From Crambe crambe (lineage: Eukaryota; Porifera; Demospongiae; Poecilosclerida; Crambeidae): DNA of 64,000 bases. Both the position numbers and the translations under genes were made by a program. Location: the NCBI GenBank assembly GCA_963924555.1, contig OZ004587.1:7332075-7396074 (forward strand), read 5' to 3'. Each line of letters begins with the position of its first letter. Positions within the stretch are counted from its first letter, which is position 1. Shown here in pieces: positions 23,501 to 34,819 of this stretch. Under the pieces are notes generated by a model. That model did not search any database and was not told where the DNA came from. It was given only the letters and a program-made list of their open reading frames with translations.

Positions 23501-26500
23501 ACAATCTAAAAGTACCTTTGTATATACACTCTATACAAAATAACCTCCAAAAGAGGACAACCTTTCTACAAAGGACAAGAGGATGGGTCCCAAGTGTGTC
23601 CATGATTCGGAGGTTCCACTGTACATCTAGTGTTTTTTTTTTGTTGTTGTTGTTTTTTGGAGAATGAAAGCTGAGACCTTTTCTGGCAAAAAATTATAAG
23701 TACTTCTTTTCCAGACTACAGTATCCATGTACGTACCACAGTTTATGAGTTCCAGCATTCCTGCCACAGTGGAGGCCAACTGAGTCACCATGCAACCATA
23801 TCCAAACTTCTCGCACTTGCTCACCTATTGAGAAATTTCATGCAGCTTAAAGTTAATACGTACACTCCATTTTCATGAATTTTTTTTACTGCGTAGTATG
23901 ATACATACCTGCAACTTGAGTTTGTATCTCTTGTTCATGTACTGGGTGCACTGAGTCATCAGCCCCGTCTGTTGCAACAGCAAAATCCCCTAAAAATAGC
24001 GCAATATACATCTATAAATTACAACTGGTCAACTTGAAAGGCTATAAGGCTTGAAATATATAATTCTGTGTTCTAAAGGTACTTCCCCATAGTATAGGTA
24101 CTATGAATCGATAAAGAGCAGTTGGTAACTCCCTCTCCAAAGAATAGAAGATATTTCAGATGTGATATAACTTTCTTTTAGTTAAGATGTGATAATCATA
24201 CACTTGATTTGTGGACCCATAATTAGAGCAGGAGGAACCAACACCTGCCAGTCTATTCCAGTCTTTTTGGGGTTAGAACCAGTCAAACCCTGCATAATAT
24301 GAACTGCTCACTTTTGGTGTGGCAGCAAAGTCCAGTAAGTTGTCTATGAGTGAGTCCTCTAGGGAATATGCTGTCTCTCCATGTAGAAACTTCTGAGAGC
24401 TGTTGTACAATCTTTCCCGAGACCTCTGACTGGACTGAAGCTATAAAAAAAAGGGGAGAGGAAGAGGGGTACTACAATAATCAAATGAGGTAAATACTAT
24501 TGCTCTACATTTCTAAAACGCAAAGCTAAAGAGTAACAATATATGTTCAAGTTGAACCTTATGCAAGACAAGGGCTTGGAGATTATTAATTTTGTTCACT
24601 GTTTTGATCTCCCAGCAAGGAATGGAAGTCAGGCATATTATCAAATGGCTGTATTGAGCTATGTTAGAAAGTTCTGAACTTCTTAATGCTTCTATTGGGC
24701 TCAGCTCTTGAGAGATTCCCTCTTGCTGTGTTTGACCAAAAAATAAAAAATAAAAAATAAAAATAAAATTAAAAAATCACATTTTTCCAAGCATTTGCCA
24801 CATGCTGGTGCAGACCACTGGCCTCCAGGACTAGGAGCCCCTCCCCCGTCTTGTATAGCTGCCGACAGACAAAGAGCCAAGCACTGGCCACTGGAGGGGA
24901 CACCACTTGCACTGGAGAAGACACTGAGGTCAAGGCCAGGATTGTGAAACGAAAGATCACATCCACCACTGATTGGTCACTAGTGACGAAATTAAGAAGG
25001 GGAGGTGGGGGAAGGGGATAGGGGTAAGGGAAGGGGGAGGGGATAGGGGAGAAGGAAGGGAGGGATAGGTAGGAGGAAGGAGGGGGAGGGGGAAGGGGAG
25101 GGGATAGGGGAGGGGGAAGGGATAGGGCAGGAGGAAGAGGGAGGAATGGGAGGGGAAAGGGTGAAGGGGGCCAGGGAGGAGGGAGGGGGAAAGTGACTTC
25201 AGAGTTACTGTATGTATGTATGTATGTATGTATGTATGTATGTATGTATGTATGTATGTATGTATGTATGTATGTATGTATGTATGTATGTATGTATGTA
25301 GTTATCAATAAGATGCCTTCTCAAATTTCTGTCATGTGTTCTAACAAGTTAGTCTTTTAAAAAGACTAGGAATGCCTCGGCACTTAAGTGCAACCTCTAT
25401 TTAATTTTAATTTTAAATGCTTTATAGTGTATACAACGTGACAGTGGTATATAAGAGACGATAAAGATACACTGAGGATCACCGGCTTGAAACCAGAGTC
25501 CTACAAGGATGATTGGCTGAACACTCATGGGCATAATTAATGAAAAGTGTGGGGGGTTGTGGGGTCAAATGTTTCTACAAAATGTTGCCAAAATATTTCT
25601 CTCAGCTTCTTTTCTGTGGAGAGTTCCAAATAAAGCACACTGAGCAACATGGCTTATAATTATTGTAGTAAGATTAGTATTTACACACTATTCTTGCTGT
25701 TCAACTGTCGTTTAATGGTTATTCTCAGCATAGCTTGATTGAAGTATGTGTACTGGATTCTCTCATTGTTTGGAAGCCTCAAAGTCTTAGTTCTGAGATT
25801 CTCCTTCACCATGGCTCTCTCTTTGACACTTCAAACGAAGCACTAGTTCGTGTACCTTGCAATCATCAGTACTAGAGTTATCGCGTAGTAACTGCGAGCC
25901 TGAGCTGAGCCTGTCTGTTTGTCCTTAGTACTTTGTCTAGCTAAATTAATGCACGTGCTCGATACGCATCATCGTGCATCATTGCGCGTGCGCGTGAAAC
26001 GTACCACCATCGCCGATCATAGTCGCTTCCAGCACTGCGCCTCGGCACTTCGGTGCCGAGGCAAAAATTAATGGTTGGACTATCCCTACACCTGATTTCA
26101 GCCCCAAGAGGACTAATAATCATACCGTTTTATTGCTCCCTTGGAGGTGTGGTGTAGGATGAGCTTCCTTGTGGCATCAGTCGAGGCCAACACTGCCAAC
26201 AGGTCTCCCAGCAAAATCAACATGTCCTCATTCACTTTCACTGCCTGTAGCAAGAGATGAACAGTGCTGTATTAGTAGTTACTGTAATGGCCTTAGTTAT
26301 ATAATAACACTCACAGCTCAAGATAGTATAACTGACTAAATGATTACAGAACACAGTCTATTAATAATGACTATGACATAAGTAATATGATGTAATAACT
26401 ATATAGTATGAGCATGCTCAGTCCAGTACAGTTAGTTACCACATGTACAGTGGATTGCAGGTTGCTTGACACTAGTACGTCAGCCACCAAGGTCACATGG

Positions 26501-29268
26501 ACCAATCAGATTTGCAGGCAATGATGTCAGCATGAATCTGATTGGTCCATGTGACCTTGCTTGGCTGAAGTGTAGTGTCAAGCAACCTGCAATCCACTGT
26601 ATGCATGTAGCTGCACAGCTAAGGAACTAACCGTGGATGAGGGGTCTAGAAATCCTTCCAGAGGAGCAGTCATGGCTGAAAGTAGCAACTCCTAAATGAA
26701 AATATGTGATATGTGTATGCTTGCATGAGTAATATGGTGTATTGCTATAATTTTTGTGCCTCTATACTGAAGTTTCCAAGTGTCCACAATAGAGAGGTTC
26801 CCAGTGAGGTCTGCCATAGGCCATTTACCGGGTTTAGCTAAAGGTCAAATATCTGCTCAAAGATTTGCTATCATATCGGCACAACACACCAATTGCACTT
26901 AGTAATGTAAAGGCCATATCATAATATGGCCGATCAACTCTTCCCATGGTCTGACATTTTGTCGAATAAGCTCACTCACTGGTTTGCGGAACAATGCCTC
27001 TCTATTGTGTGGACACTTTAGGACCTTGACTTAGTATAGAGGTGTCCTCAATGCATCCCCCCTCCATGTGGACACTGGTTTGCGGAACAATGCACTGTGG
27101 AACCTCTCTATTGTGTGGACATTTTGGGACCTTGACTTAGCATAGAGGTGTCCTCAGGAACCCACCACATGGAGGGGCAGGGCTTACGTACATTGCACAT
27201 GAGTTGCTGTCCAAGTGAGTTTCCCGTGACGATCTCTTCAAAGATGTGTGCTATGATGGAGATGGGGCTGTAGTCCTCCTGCTCGGGGACGGCCTGCTGG
27301 AGGGGCGTGGCAGGACGGTGAAGAGAGCTGAGGGTCAGCATGACATTGAGCAAGTGCAGGAGAAGGTCGTTGACTGTTAGGTCATCTGCATAGCAGGGAA
27401 AATAAGTTAGATACTCGTTTTCTTTTTGGGGATATTGATTCCATGAAGCAAATAAATAAACAAACAAAACGACAACAAACAACAATAACAGGAACAATCA
27501 AACAAACAAACAAACAAACAAACAAACAAACAATACCTAAACAAACAAACAATACCTAAACAAAAACAACAAACAACGATCAATCAAACAAATGATCAAA
27601 CAAACACCTTTTCTCCCTGGAATTTTGATGGGAAAGAGGTCTCTTCCTCTCTCGTGGAGAAGGAGTCTCTCCAGCATGCTAATGGAGTGCACAAAGTGGA
27701 TGTAGTGCAGCATCTTCTCGTTGTAGTAGCCCATCTCGGCAGCAGCAATGTTGGAGGCGGGCATTTGCTGGGCATGTCTGATGGCACTGGACAGCCTCTG
27801 GGAGCTGCGGGAGGAGTGGCTTGGGTTGAATTTCATCACTTGGAGAACAATTCCTTGCAGCTACGTACATGTACTTAGTGAATGATAAGATAGAATAAAA
27901 GTACATACTCTACGTAGTTGGAGCTGTCTTAGTTGCTCCATATTGAGCACATGCACACACCCACCTAGCCTCGTTACTAGGCCTTCCCCTCTGTTTGCAT
28001 TCACCTTGCCCCTTGATCATTCACTACAACTTTCTCAATTCTTTAATACATCGGCAGAGAGCTGATTATCCATTCTCTCTGCGGTTACGTACAAGCAATT
28101 AATTTCATACCTCAAACCTGGTGTTAATTTTGGTTAAGAATTGAGAAAGTCATAGCAGTTATAGTGAATGTCAAGATACGTATAACCTATATCTACTTGG
28201 AATGAGGCTAACACTCACCAGTATCGGATGGTTCTTGAGAGCTTCTACCACCAAGGAACGACTGGATTGGCCATGCTACGTACAATCCAGAAAAATAACA
28301 ACACGAAAATCATGATGGGGACAATCCTTCAATACTTGAAATAATTAAGGCAGTACAGTCCAGACTGACATATGCAGTCCTGAACCCATAGCTAGTAAAC
28401 GACCAGACAAAATTCACAGGACGAATTAAAGGTATTATCTTGAGATCAATATCTCTTTCTGTATTTTATACGTACACATCATGCACTTAGAGTACTGGTT
28501 GCTTACGGTCCACTTTCTGAACCAGGTGGCCTTGGGGTCGAACAGGGACATGTAGTGGGTGGGGCCAAGCATGGTGGTGTTGGAGTAGGAGAGGGAGAGG
28601 AGGTCGGTTGTGGCTACTATCATATCCAGCACGGCGTTCTCGCTGTAGCGCAGCCAATAGGACGGCAGCTCCCCTTGGATGTAGTTCAAGAATCGAAACT
28701 AAAAGATAATTATATTAAATTTAAGGCATTCACCTTGCCCCTTGATCATTCACTATAACTGCTATAACTTTCTCAATTCTTAACCAAAATATTAGTTTAA
28801 TGCATCAACAGAGAGCTGATCATCCACTCTCTCTGCTGGTGTTTGAAATTTGAAATTTGGTTAAGAATTGAGAAAGTTATAGCAGTTATAGTGAATAATC
28901 AAGGGGCAAGGTGAATGCAATAGACTTTAGTGAAAGTTATGGCATAACTTTCTCTGCATCAACTGAGAGCTAATTATATCCACTTTGAAATTTGAAATTT
29001 GAGAAAGTTATGGAATAATCAAGGTTGCCAGATAGACTTTAATTAAAGCACACTTACTCTTGCCAATAACTTGATACTGCGGTCATCTGCAGGATCGATC
29101 CCCATGGAGAGGGTGACAGAAGCCCCGCCTTCTTGGCTCTGGAAGTAGCCAATCAGCTTCTCCACCAGACCTAGGTAGACGATCAGACTGGTTTGCGACG
29201 TCCGTGATGTGAACATGCAGTAATGGAATCGCAGGCTTAGATTCTACAAAATAAACAAATAAATAAAC

Positions 29269-29319
<51 letters not shown>

Positions 29320-31163
29320 TTATTAACTTACAGTGGAACCTCTGAATCTGAATAATGGACACACTTGGGACCCATCCTTTTGTCGTTATTTTGATAGAGT
29401 GTATATACAAAGGTACTTTTAGATTGTCCTTTTGTTGAGAGGTTTGTCCTCTTTCAGAGTGTCCTCTATTGGAGGTTCCACTGTACTGATAGCTTGCACA
29501 CTGTTTATACTCACAGCTAACTCGGCATTGTCCTCCATGAGAGCGTTTCCTACTGCCTCCTGCAGGGTGGCCCAATTCTCACAGCTCACAAGGTCTCCAG
29601 GAGGAAAGTGCAACAGGTGACGCATAGCCTCCAAACGAACCTGATGCATGCATTGGAAAACACCACAACTTCAAAAGCAACCAATCCCATCCTGTTCATT
29701 TTTAACTGATGAGCTTCTATCAATGACATGTGTTTAAAGTACGTACAGCGTATTCCAACTTCACTACCATACTCACAATTTATGTAAATAATAATAAAAA
29801 TAAATTCCACTTTATCACAATTGGTCGAAATGAATTTTTGTACGGGGAATTAGTTGAATTATTTTAATACCACAAAATTCTGGATTTACGTATACAGTGG
29901 AACCTCTGATAAAGGACCCTCCAAGATAAGGATGACCTCTCCAACAAAGGGCACTCTTTTAGGCCCGCTTCCCCATAGCAGTACCTCTGAAAAAAAAAAT
30001 TTCTACTAAGGACAAAGTGGCTGATCCCAAAGTGGAGGTTCCAACTAACTGCTTACCTGAATTGGCTGGTGTTCAGCTAGTCCATCTGCCAGAGCCTGGA
30101 GTTGGTCCTGAGACATGAACATGAGACCAGTCTGATTGAAGGAGGAGAGACCCGAGGCTTCGGACTCGTCCAGGTTGTAGTACTGAGTGGCAGAGGAGCG
30201 AGAGGAGGACATGAGGTACTGCTCCTGTTCTATGTACTGGTTGGATAAGACTCTCTCCTCAGCCAGCTGCAGGGAGAGAGAGAAAAGTCCCCACAATTGC
30301 CTTTATTTGAAAGTCATTACAGGGAAACATTCGGGGGGGGGGGGGGGGGGGGGGGGGGGCAAACACCCTTGATCTCTCCTTAAAAAGATTAACGTCATTA
30401 GGTATTCTTAAGGTGATATCATAAGTTAGGTAATGTACTGGTTCAAAAGTGTATCAGGTGCTGAAAAAAAAATATGATACCATTTCATCCACAGCAGATC
30501 TCAATTCTGAAATGAAGACTTGTACCATTTGGGTATACCTGGATAATTATCAATTTAAAGACATGTTTTCTAACACTTTTATGTTTTTGACATACTCTTT
30601 AGAGCTGATGACCTCTTGCGCGATCTGAGCTACCTTCTCCTGCCCCTTCCCTTCCTGCATCCTGTCCTCTACTTTGACCTTTACCAGTGGGCCAATTGCA
30701 CTCTCAACTCTATTATGCAGAGTACGCACTAACTCATAACTGCATCAAAAATAACACCAAAAAAATTAGAGCTCAAATTTTCAATTCAAATTTCATTGTA
30801 AAGCCCGCAAGGGAGAGGAAATAATGTGAAATAACCAGGCTCATGATGTGTCTCTAAATACTGCGCATGCGCACTCAACTGAAAACCGGTAAAGGTCGTT
30901 GATACTATAAACATGTGTTTCCAAAAAACCTCGCAAAAAAACTAAGCTCTTATTATTCACCTGTTGAAATTCTCATCTATAGCCTCTAATCCAGTCATGG
31001 CTTCTTCTATTCCGTTGGTAGCGGTAGGGGAGATCTTTAGGTTTGCTGTGACGCTCCCGACGAACTGCCTCACCGAACTGATGAGTTCTGATCTGTTTAT
31101 GCCGCGATGACCATGGCTCCCTGATACGCCTAATATCCCTGCCGCACCACCAGAAGTGTTCAT
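14178..31163 (-). CDS. TBC1D32: TBC1 domain family member 32 (Broad-minded) homologue
   Basis: A 28-exon minus-strand gene, about 1,225 codons as assembled, close to the vertebrate protein (about 1,257). In vertebrates Broad-minded acts at the cilium, with CDK20, in Hedgehog signalling. Here that role is inferred. The start is the Met at 31163 ([13 protein letters not shown]) and the stop is at 14178-14180. The N-terminal 800 residues are helical armadillo-like sequence. The C-terminal exons form the TBC-like domain, with [37 protein letters not shown] and a final [13 protein letters not shown]. Family signature phrases such as [15 protein letters not shown] and [13 protein letters not shown] support the name. 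The phase between exons 2 and 3 does not close, so a donor is misplaced or a small exon is missing. The catalytic Arg and Gln fingers of active Rab-GAPs are not evident, which fits a pseudo-GAP. The gene lies head to head with the transporter array. Confidence 0.88.
16881..17038. repeat. Palindromic element in Broad-minded intron
   Basis: Arms of about 37 bases, starting 'tatgtgactggattagagaa', pair with the right end just before 17038. The loop is about 85 bases. It ends 28 bases from a Broad-minded exon. It is a small MITE-like palindrome without coding content. Confidence 0.8.
18163..18609. repeat. 216-bp-arm inverted repeat, hairpin 1
   Basis: Left arm 18163-18378, loop 18379-18393 (ttggcccttgatcat), right arm 18394-18609. 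I found a single mismatch along the arms by eye (tacgag against tacaag near 18353). A transcript of either strand would fold into a hairpin of over 200 base pairs. Confidence 0.95.
19655..20101. repeat. 216-bp-arm inverted repeat, hairpin 2
   Basis: Exact or near-exact second copy of hairpin 1, with the same 15-base loop near 19871-19885. With hairpin 1 it gives four homologous arms, so alternative cross-pairing and inversion between copies are possible. Confidence 0.93.
21540..31163 (-). CDS. TBC1D32: Broad-minded exons 1-19 (armadillo-like part)
   Basis: Exon limits read from splice sites, 5' to 3' on the minus strand: 31163-30961, 30739-30596, 30266-30057, 29640-29515, 29243-29058, 28698-28507, 28275-28219, 27838-27608, 27385-27192, 26691-26632, 26244-26126, 24979-24781, 24440-24312, 23989-23909, 23824-23737, 23350-23232, 22312-22202, 21954-21866, 21662-21540. 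Some 5' sites use GTACGT rather than GTAAGT (after 27192 and 23737). The exon at 28507-28698 is the one copied to 4028-4384. Limits could be off by a few bases, and the smallest exons could be missed. Confidence 0.75.
22009..22183. repeat. Family B dispersed element
   Basis: Starts 'cagtgaaaccct' and ends 'ttcggaggttcc', with internal 'gaggacaaacctctc'-like inverted arms. Other members: 13997-14135, 23446-23622, 29331-29485, 29893-30046, 53499-53648, partial 16525-16620 and 61843-61990. Both orientations occur. It is an imperfect palindrome without coding content, so a MITE is the simplest reading. Confidence 0.8.
22496..23093. repeat. 600-bp pyrimidine minisatellite (CCCTCCCT/CTCT)
   Basis: Almost pure C/T on the plus strand, made of variants of 'ctccctccctccctacctct' with a longer-order period. 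Plus-strand frames through it are Ser/Pro/Leu low complexity and are not genes. It lies in a Broad-minded intron, where the transcript would read as GA-rich. The unit could form triplex DNA. Confidence 0.95.
23446..23622. repeat. Family B dispersed element
   Basis: A clear, nearly complete copy from 'cagtggaacctctgataaag' to 'ggttccactgta'. The ends are inverted repeats of one another. It sits in a Broad-minded intron. Confidence 0.85.
24990..25301. repeat. G-rich tract followed by (TATG)n
   Basis: 24990-25195 is GGGA/GGGGATA-like sequence. 25206-25301 is about 23 copies of TATG. In transcript sense (minus) this gives (CATA)n and then a long C/T-rich run leading to the acceptor of the exon at 24979, so the microsatellite supplies that intron's polypyrimidine tract. 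Confidence 0.9.
26440..26608. repeat. Palindromic element in Broad-minded intron
   Basis: Arms around 'acagtggattgcaggttgct' (from 26447) pair with the right side ending near 26602. An inner pair, 'ggtcacatggaccaatcag', extends the hairpin. The arms have a few mismatches near the middle. It is MITE-like and non-coding. Confidence 0.85.
26985..27170. repeat. Short tandem duplication in intron
   Basis: The phrase 'ggtttgcggaacaatgc' occurs at about 26979 and 27070, each followed by 'tctctattgtgtggac' and 'ccttgacttag'. This is a duplicated family B-like segment next to a Broad-minded exon. Confidence 0.65.
27998..28175. repeat. Palindromic MITE, family A (interrupted)
   Basis: The left end is intact at 'gcattcaccttgcccctt'. 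The right arm 'agttatagtgaatg' is truncated, and about 50 bases of unrelated sequence lie in the middle. Confidence 0.75.
28726..28919. repeat. Palindromic MITE, family A (complete)
   Basis: A complete copy with both ends ('gcattcacc' and its complement) and inner paired arms. It lies 27 bases from the 5' side of the Broad-minded exon that was copied to 4.0 kb. A further half copy follows at 28940-29030. Confidence 0.9.
29331..29485. repeat. Family B dispersed element
   Basis: From 'cagtggaacctctgaatctg' to 'ggttccactgta', with terminal inverted repeats. It follows an (AAC)n tract at 29271-29316 inside an intron. Confidence 0.85.
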
Positions 31164-31597
31164 TGCTCTAGCTAGCTCTAAGGTAGGTTGTCACGGCAAC
31201 AGTTATTATTTTTCGACGACGACCCTGTACCTATAGCAATTATAGCTCAAACCGCACGCATGCGCTGAATGCAAGCAGTTTACATATTCTTCATGCCACT
31301 CAGGTTACAGGTATTTAATATGGGGGAGAGCCTGACTAGTGAGACCATTTGCCTGACCAATGCACAAAAACACTGCTACTAATTCTGCTCCATATATATT
31401 TTCGACACTAATTCTGCTCCATACTTGATCAATATTCAAATTGGGTTTACACTGACTAGCTAAGAAGGACTTGTATTTTCAGCTATTATGTATCATAGCA
31501 TTCTAAACATAAACTATATTAAAATTCCCCAAGTACTGTCACATTGTAAAAAAGAGCCAGCTACTGTACAACTGACTAAAGCATAGAGGCTAGGCTT
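31164..31597. other. Intergenic, 5' side of Broad-minded
   Basis: This holds the presumptive promoter region of the minus-strand Broad-minded gene. No TATA box or other motif is convincing. The first transporter remnant starts at its far end in the opposite direction. Confidence 0.4.
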
Positions 31598-32224
31598 ATT
31601 CTGATTGGTAATGGTTTACTCTCCCCTCTCCTGATAGTGGTCTGTATCCCTATCTACCTCTGCCTCATCCGTCCCTTCATGTCGCGTTATGTTCCTGGAA
31701 TGCTGAAGAGAATGGGACTTGGCATGCTTTTAGTTCTTCTCTCCCTCCGGCATCGCCACATTTGCAATGGACACAGTGGCTCATCACAGGAATAAAGATG
31801 CATTCTGTATGTTTAGTGACTTTTTCATACTACTTTCAGAGTTACCAGATCCTGTCGGTACTGATTTCCACGATACCACTTATATAGTGCAGCATACCTC
31901 TACATTGGTGTCGTTGAGTTCATCTGTTCCCAGAGTCCAACTTCCATGAAGGGACTGCTTATTGGACTAGTGTATGCCATCAAAGGACTCTTCCAACTAA
32001 TAGCAGCTCTTGTTACAATTCCTTTCTATGTGCCCTGGAATGGCAAGTCAACCTTCCCCAGTTGTGGGTTCTACTTCTACCTGATGGGTCTAGTTGTTGG
32101 TGTGCCATCTCTCCTTGTGTATGTGTGGGTTGCCAGGAAATACAAGAACCGAGTGAGAGATGAACCATCAAACATTCGTCAATATGCTCAACAGGAAGAA
32201 AATTACGACTATCATTCTTTTTAA
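31598..32224 (+). pseudogene. POT-like transporter, C-terminal remnant
   Basis: It begins in the middle of the transporter ('ctgattggtaatgg', matching IANGL) and runs to the stop after NYDYHSF. Frameshifts separate the first half (31630-31945) from an intact last third (31946-32224, MKGLLIGLVYAIKGLFQLI). The 3' flank to about 32430 matches the 3' flank of the intact gene at 37966-39819, so the copy arose by DNA duplication including UTR sequence. It is N-terminally truncated and cannot make a transporter. Confidence 0.9.
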
Positions 32225-32885
32225 TTTTTGTGATGTGTGCGTGTTTTCTCATATAGCTATAGTATCAGTTGTTGTGTTTGAAGAAAATTACCACTAATTA
32301 GCAAGACATTCTACATACAATTTTTTTTTGAACAAGATTATGGTGTGTGTGTGGTCCTTAGAGGTACATATAGGTTATAGTATCAGTTGTTGTGTAGTAT
32401 TATTGTCAATGGAAGATATTGTGTGTTGCAGACTGAAGATATTGTTGAAGTGTCTTAAATGAGGTATTGAGCAATGAGCAAAAAATTATGCATGACTGTC
32501 TCTCCAGGACTAAAATTATTCTCCACTGTCATCATGGATGCATGGCTACCTGATAAGAATTGCTTCTTGCAAGTGTGAAGATTGAACACCACACCATTTC
32601 TTTTCCCTTTAATTATCTAGCTAGCTAATAATCTCTATCTCTCTTTCCAATCAATCAGAACCCCCCAAACTGATAGCTACAACATACGTAGGTGTACAAT
32701 GGAACTTCTATTAGTGAACTCCTCTCTATATATTCAAGATGCAACACAAAAATCTCTCCTCCCTTTTTAAGGATATTTTTCAAGGAATCAAACCATACTG
32801 CTAATACAAATCAAACCTCTGAAGAGTAGAATTATCGTCATAATTTGTCCACCATCATCATGGATGGTCTCAGCACCTGTTCATA

Positions 32886-33246
<361 letters not shown>

Positions 33247-33850
33247 TACATTTTATCAGATAAGTATACATAATCCCAATAACTAATGGCAAAGAAATGG
33301 TGTGGTTTTTGAAATGTCAGGAGTGGTACCATTATTTATTAATTATATCACTTCCCAAGTGTTTATATTACGGTACTGTAAAGGAATGATGAAAATCATC
33401 ATAGCAGCTGTTACTGATTTGCTACCAGTCTTGAGCATTAACTATTCAATAATGACATGTTGCTAATACCAGTTCCCATATACATTAAATTTTGGGAAGA
33501 TAAAGATCATTCCTGTTGCCAATATAACGATTCCTTTCAATCTTAGATAAACACTAAATTTTGGGGAGACTAAGACTTTTAACGTTGCCTAAATTAACAA
33601 TCCCCTTTTCAATACATCTTGGGAGACCCTTCATTTAGCTGGTTCCCCTTTCAGTTGATCTACTTTTACTCAAAGGAATTTTTAGGAGGGACCATTCATG
33701 TTGTAGGAAATGGTCCCCCCCCCCCCCCCCCTTCAGTTAACAATCCATAACTGATTGTGTATGTGATGCATGAACAGTCATGATAGCTAAATAGCGTATA
33801 AAATAACAGCTGCAGGCTATATCACAATATAGCATTTGAAAGCTATTAAA

Positions 33851-34202
33851 ATGGAGAACTCTATTGCTAAGTCAAATAGCAGCTACAGTGAACAGCTTAT
33901 TAATCTAGCCACTCCTCTCATACAGACAGAGGACAGAGACTCTCTGAGACCAGTGCAAGGTGCAGCGCGATCACTAAGAGTTAGATATTGCAGGACTCAC
34001 AAGTGCATCACTTCTAAAGCAGCTCTCATCATCCTCCTGTGGAGCTTTGCAGTGTCACTGGTCTATTCTATAGTGCTCAATCCTGACATCTACATGCAAG
34101 TATTTTCACACATTGCTAGGACTGATTCCATATGGTGTTGCTCCTATTGTCCTGTGCTTCTTTCCTTTGGCTGGATTCCTGGCAGATACCAAGTTTGGTC
34201 GT
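33851..34202 (+). pseudogene. POT-like transporter, N-terminal remnant
   Basis: Starts with the same MENSIAKSNSS leader and RSLRVRYCRTHKCITSKA segment as the intact copies, then frameshifts near 34115 within the second membrane span. It is cut off at about 34203, after the codons for the FGRF equivalent, by a Pogo/Tigger-like transposon fragment in opposite orientation. No downstream half resumes before the next full gene at 37966. Confidence 0.88.
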
Positions 34203-34697
34203 TTCACGGGCAATGGAAAATGAATCTCCTCTACGTAGACTCAACTGAGGCCATCGGTGACAAAAACAACACCACTAACCCTGAGATATCGGGCCTTCAT
34301 GTTTTCTTCCCTTCTTTTTCATGACAACCTCAACAATTTTTAGAACTTCCCCCCTTGTTTTGCCATAACCCATCTTGAAGCAGTTGATAAGAAACTTTGC
34401 AAGTTCTTTTTCCTCATCTTGAGTAAGGTACGGTTTGGGGTCAATATTACTGCCGTGAATAATTCTTCCAGACAGCCTATCCTTTAAGGTTGTTCGTGGA
34501 ACACTGTGTTCCAAAGCAGCTCTGTTCACTCCCATAGAACCGGTCCTCACTGCTTCCATGGCCCCCAACATAGATTGGTTCGACCAGCTACGAAGCTTAG
34601 CAGGCCGATTAGGAGCTTTACGCTGACTTTCCGGCGGCTGATTCTCCTTATTATGGCTTTTCTTTGCAGTGGCATTCTTCTTCTTAAGCTTAGGCAT
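34203..34697 (-). pseudogene. Pogo/Tigger-like transposase, N-terminal DNA-binding part
   Basis: From a Met at 34697 the frame reads a lysine-rich leader and a psq/CENP-B-type helix-turn-helix (MLGAMEAVRTGSMGVNRAAL, VPRTTLKDRLSG), then the second helix-turn-helix (EEKELAKFLINCFKMGYGKT). An in-frame stop at about 34275 interrupts it, after which the frame continues as LSLRRGDSFSIARE, a CENP-B-type signature. The DDE catalytic domain is absent. The insertion interrupts the transporter remnant at 33851-34202. A host gene derived from such a transposase is possible, but the internal stop argues against it. Confidence 0.75.
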
Positions 34698-34819
34698 TGT
34701 TACCTCCGTTCACCGCCGTTCACCTCCGCAGCCCCTCCGTTACACCCGACGTAAAGTACCGTCACGAAAATTTTGGTATTATATAAAAACTGAAAACTCT
34801 ATTGCTTATTTCTAAATAG

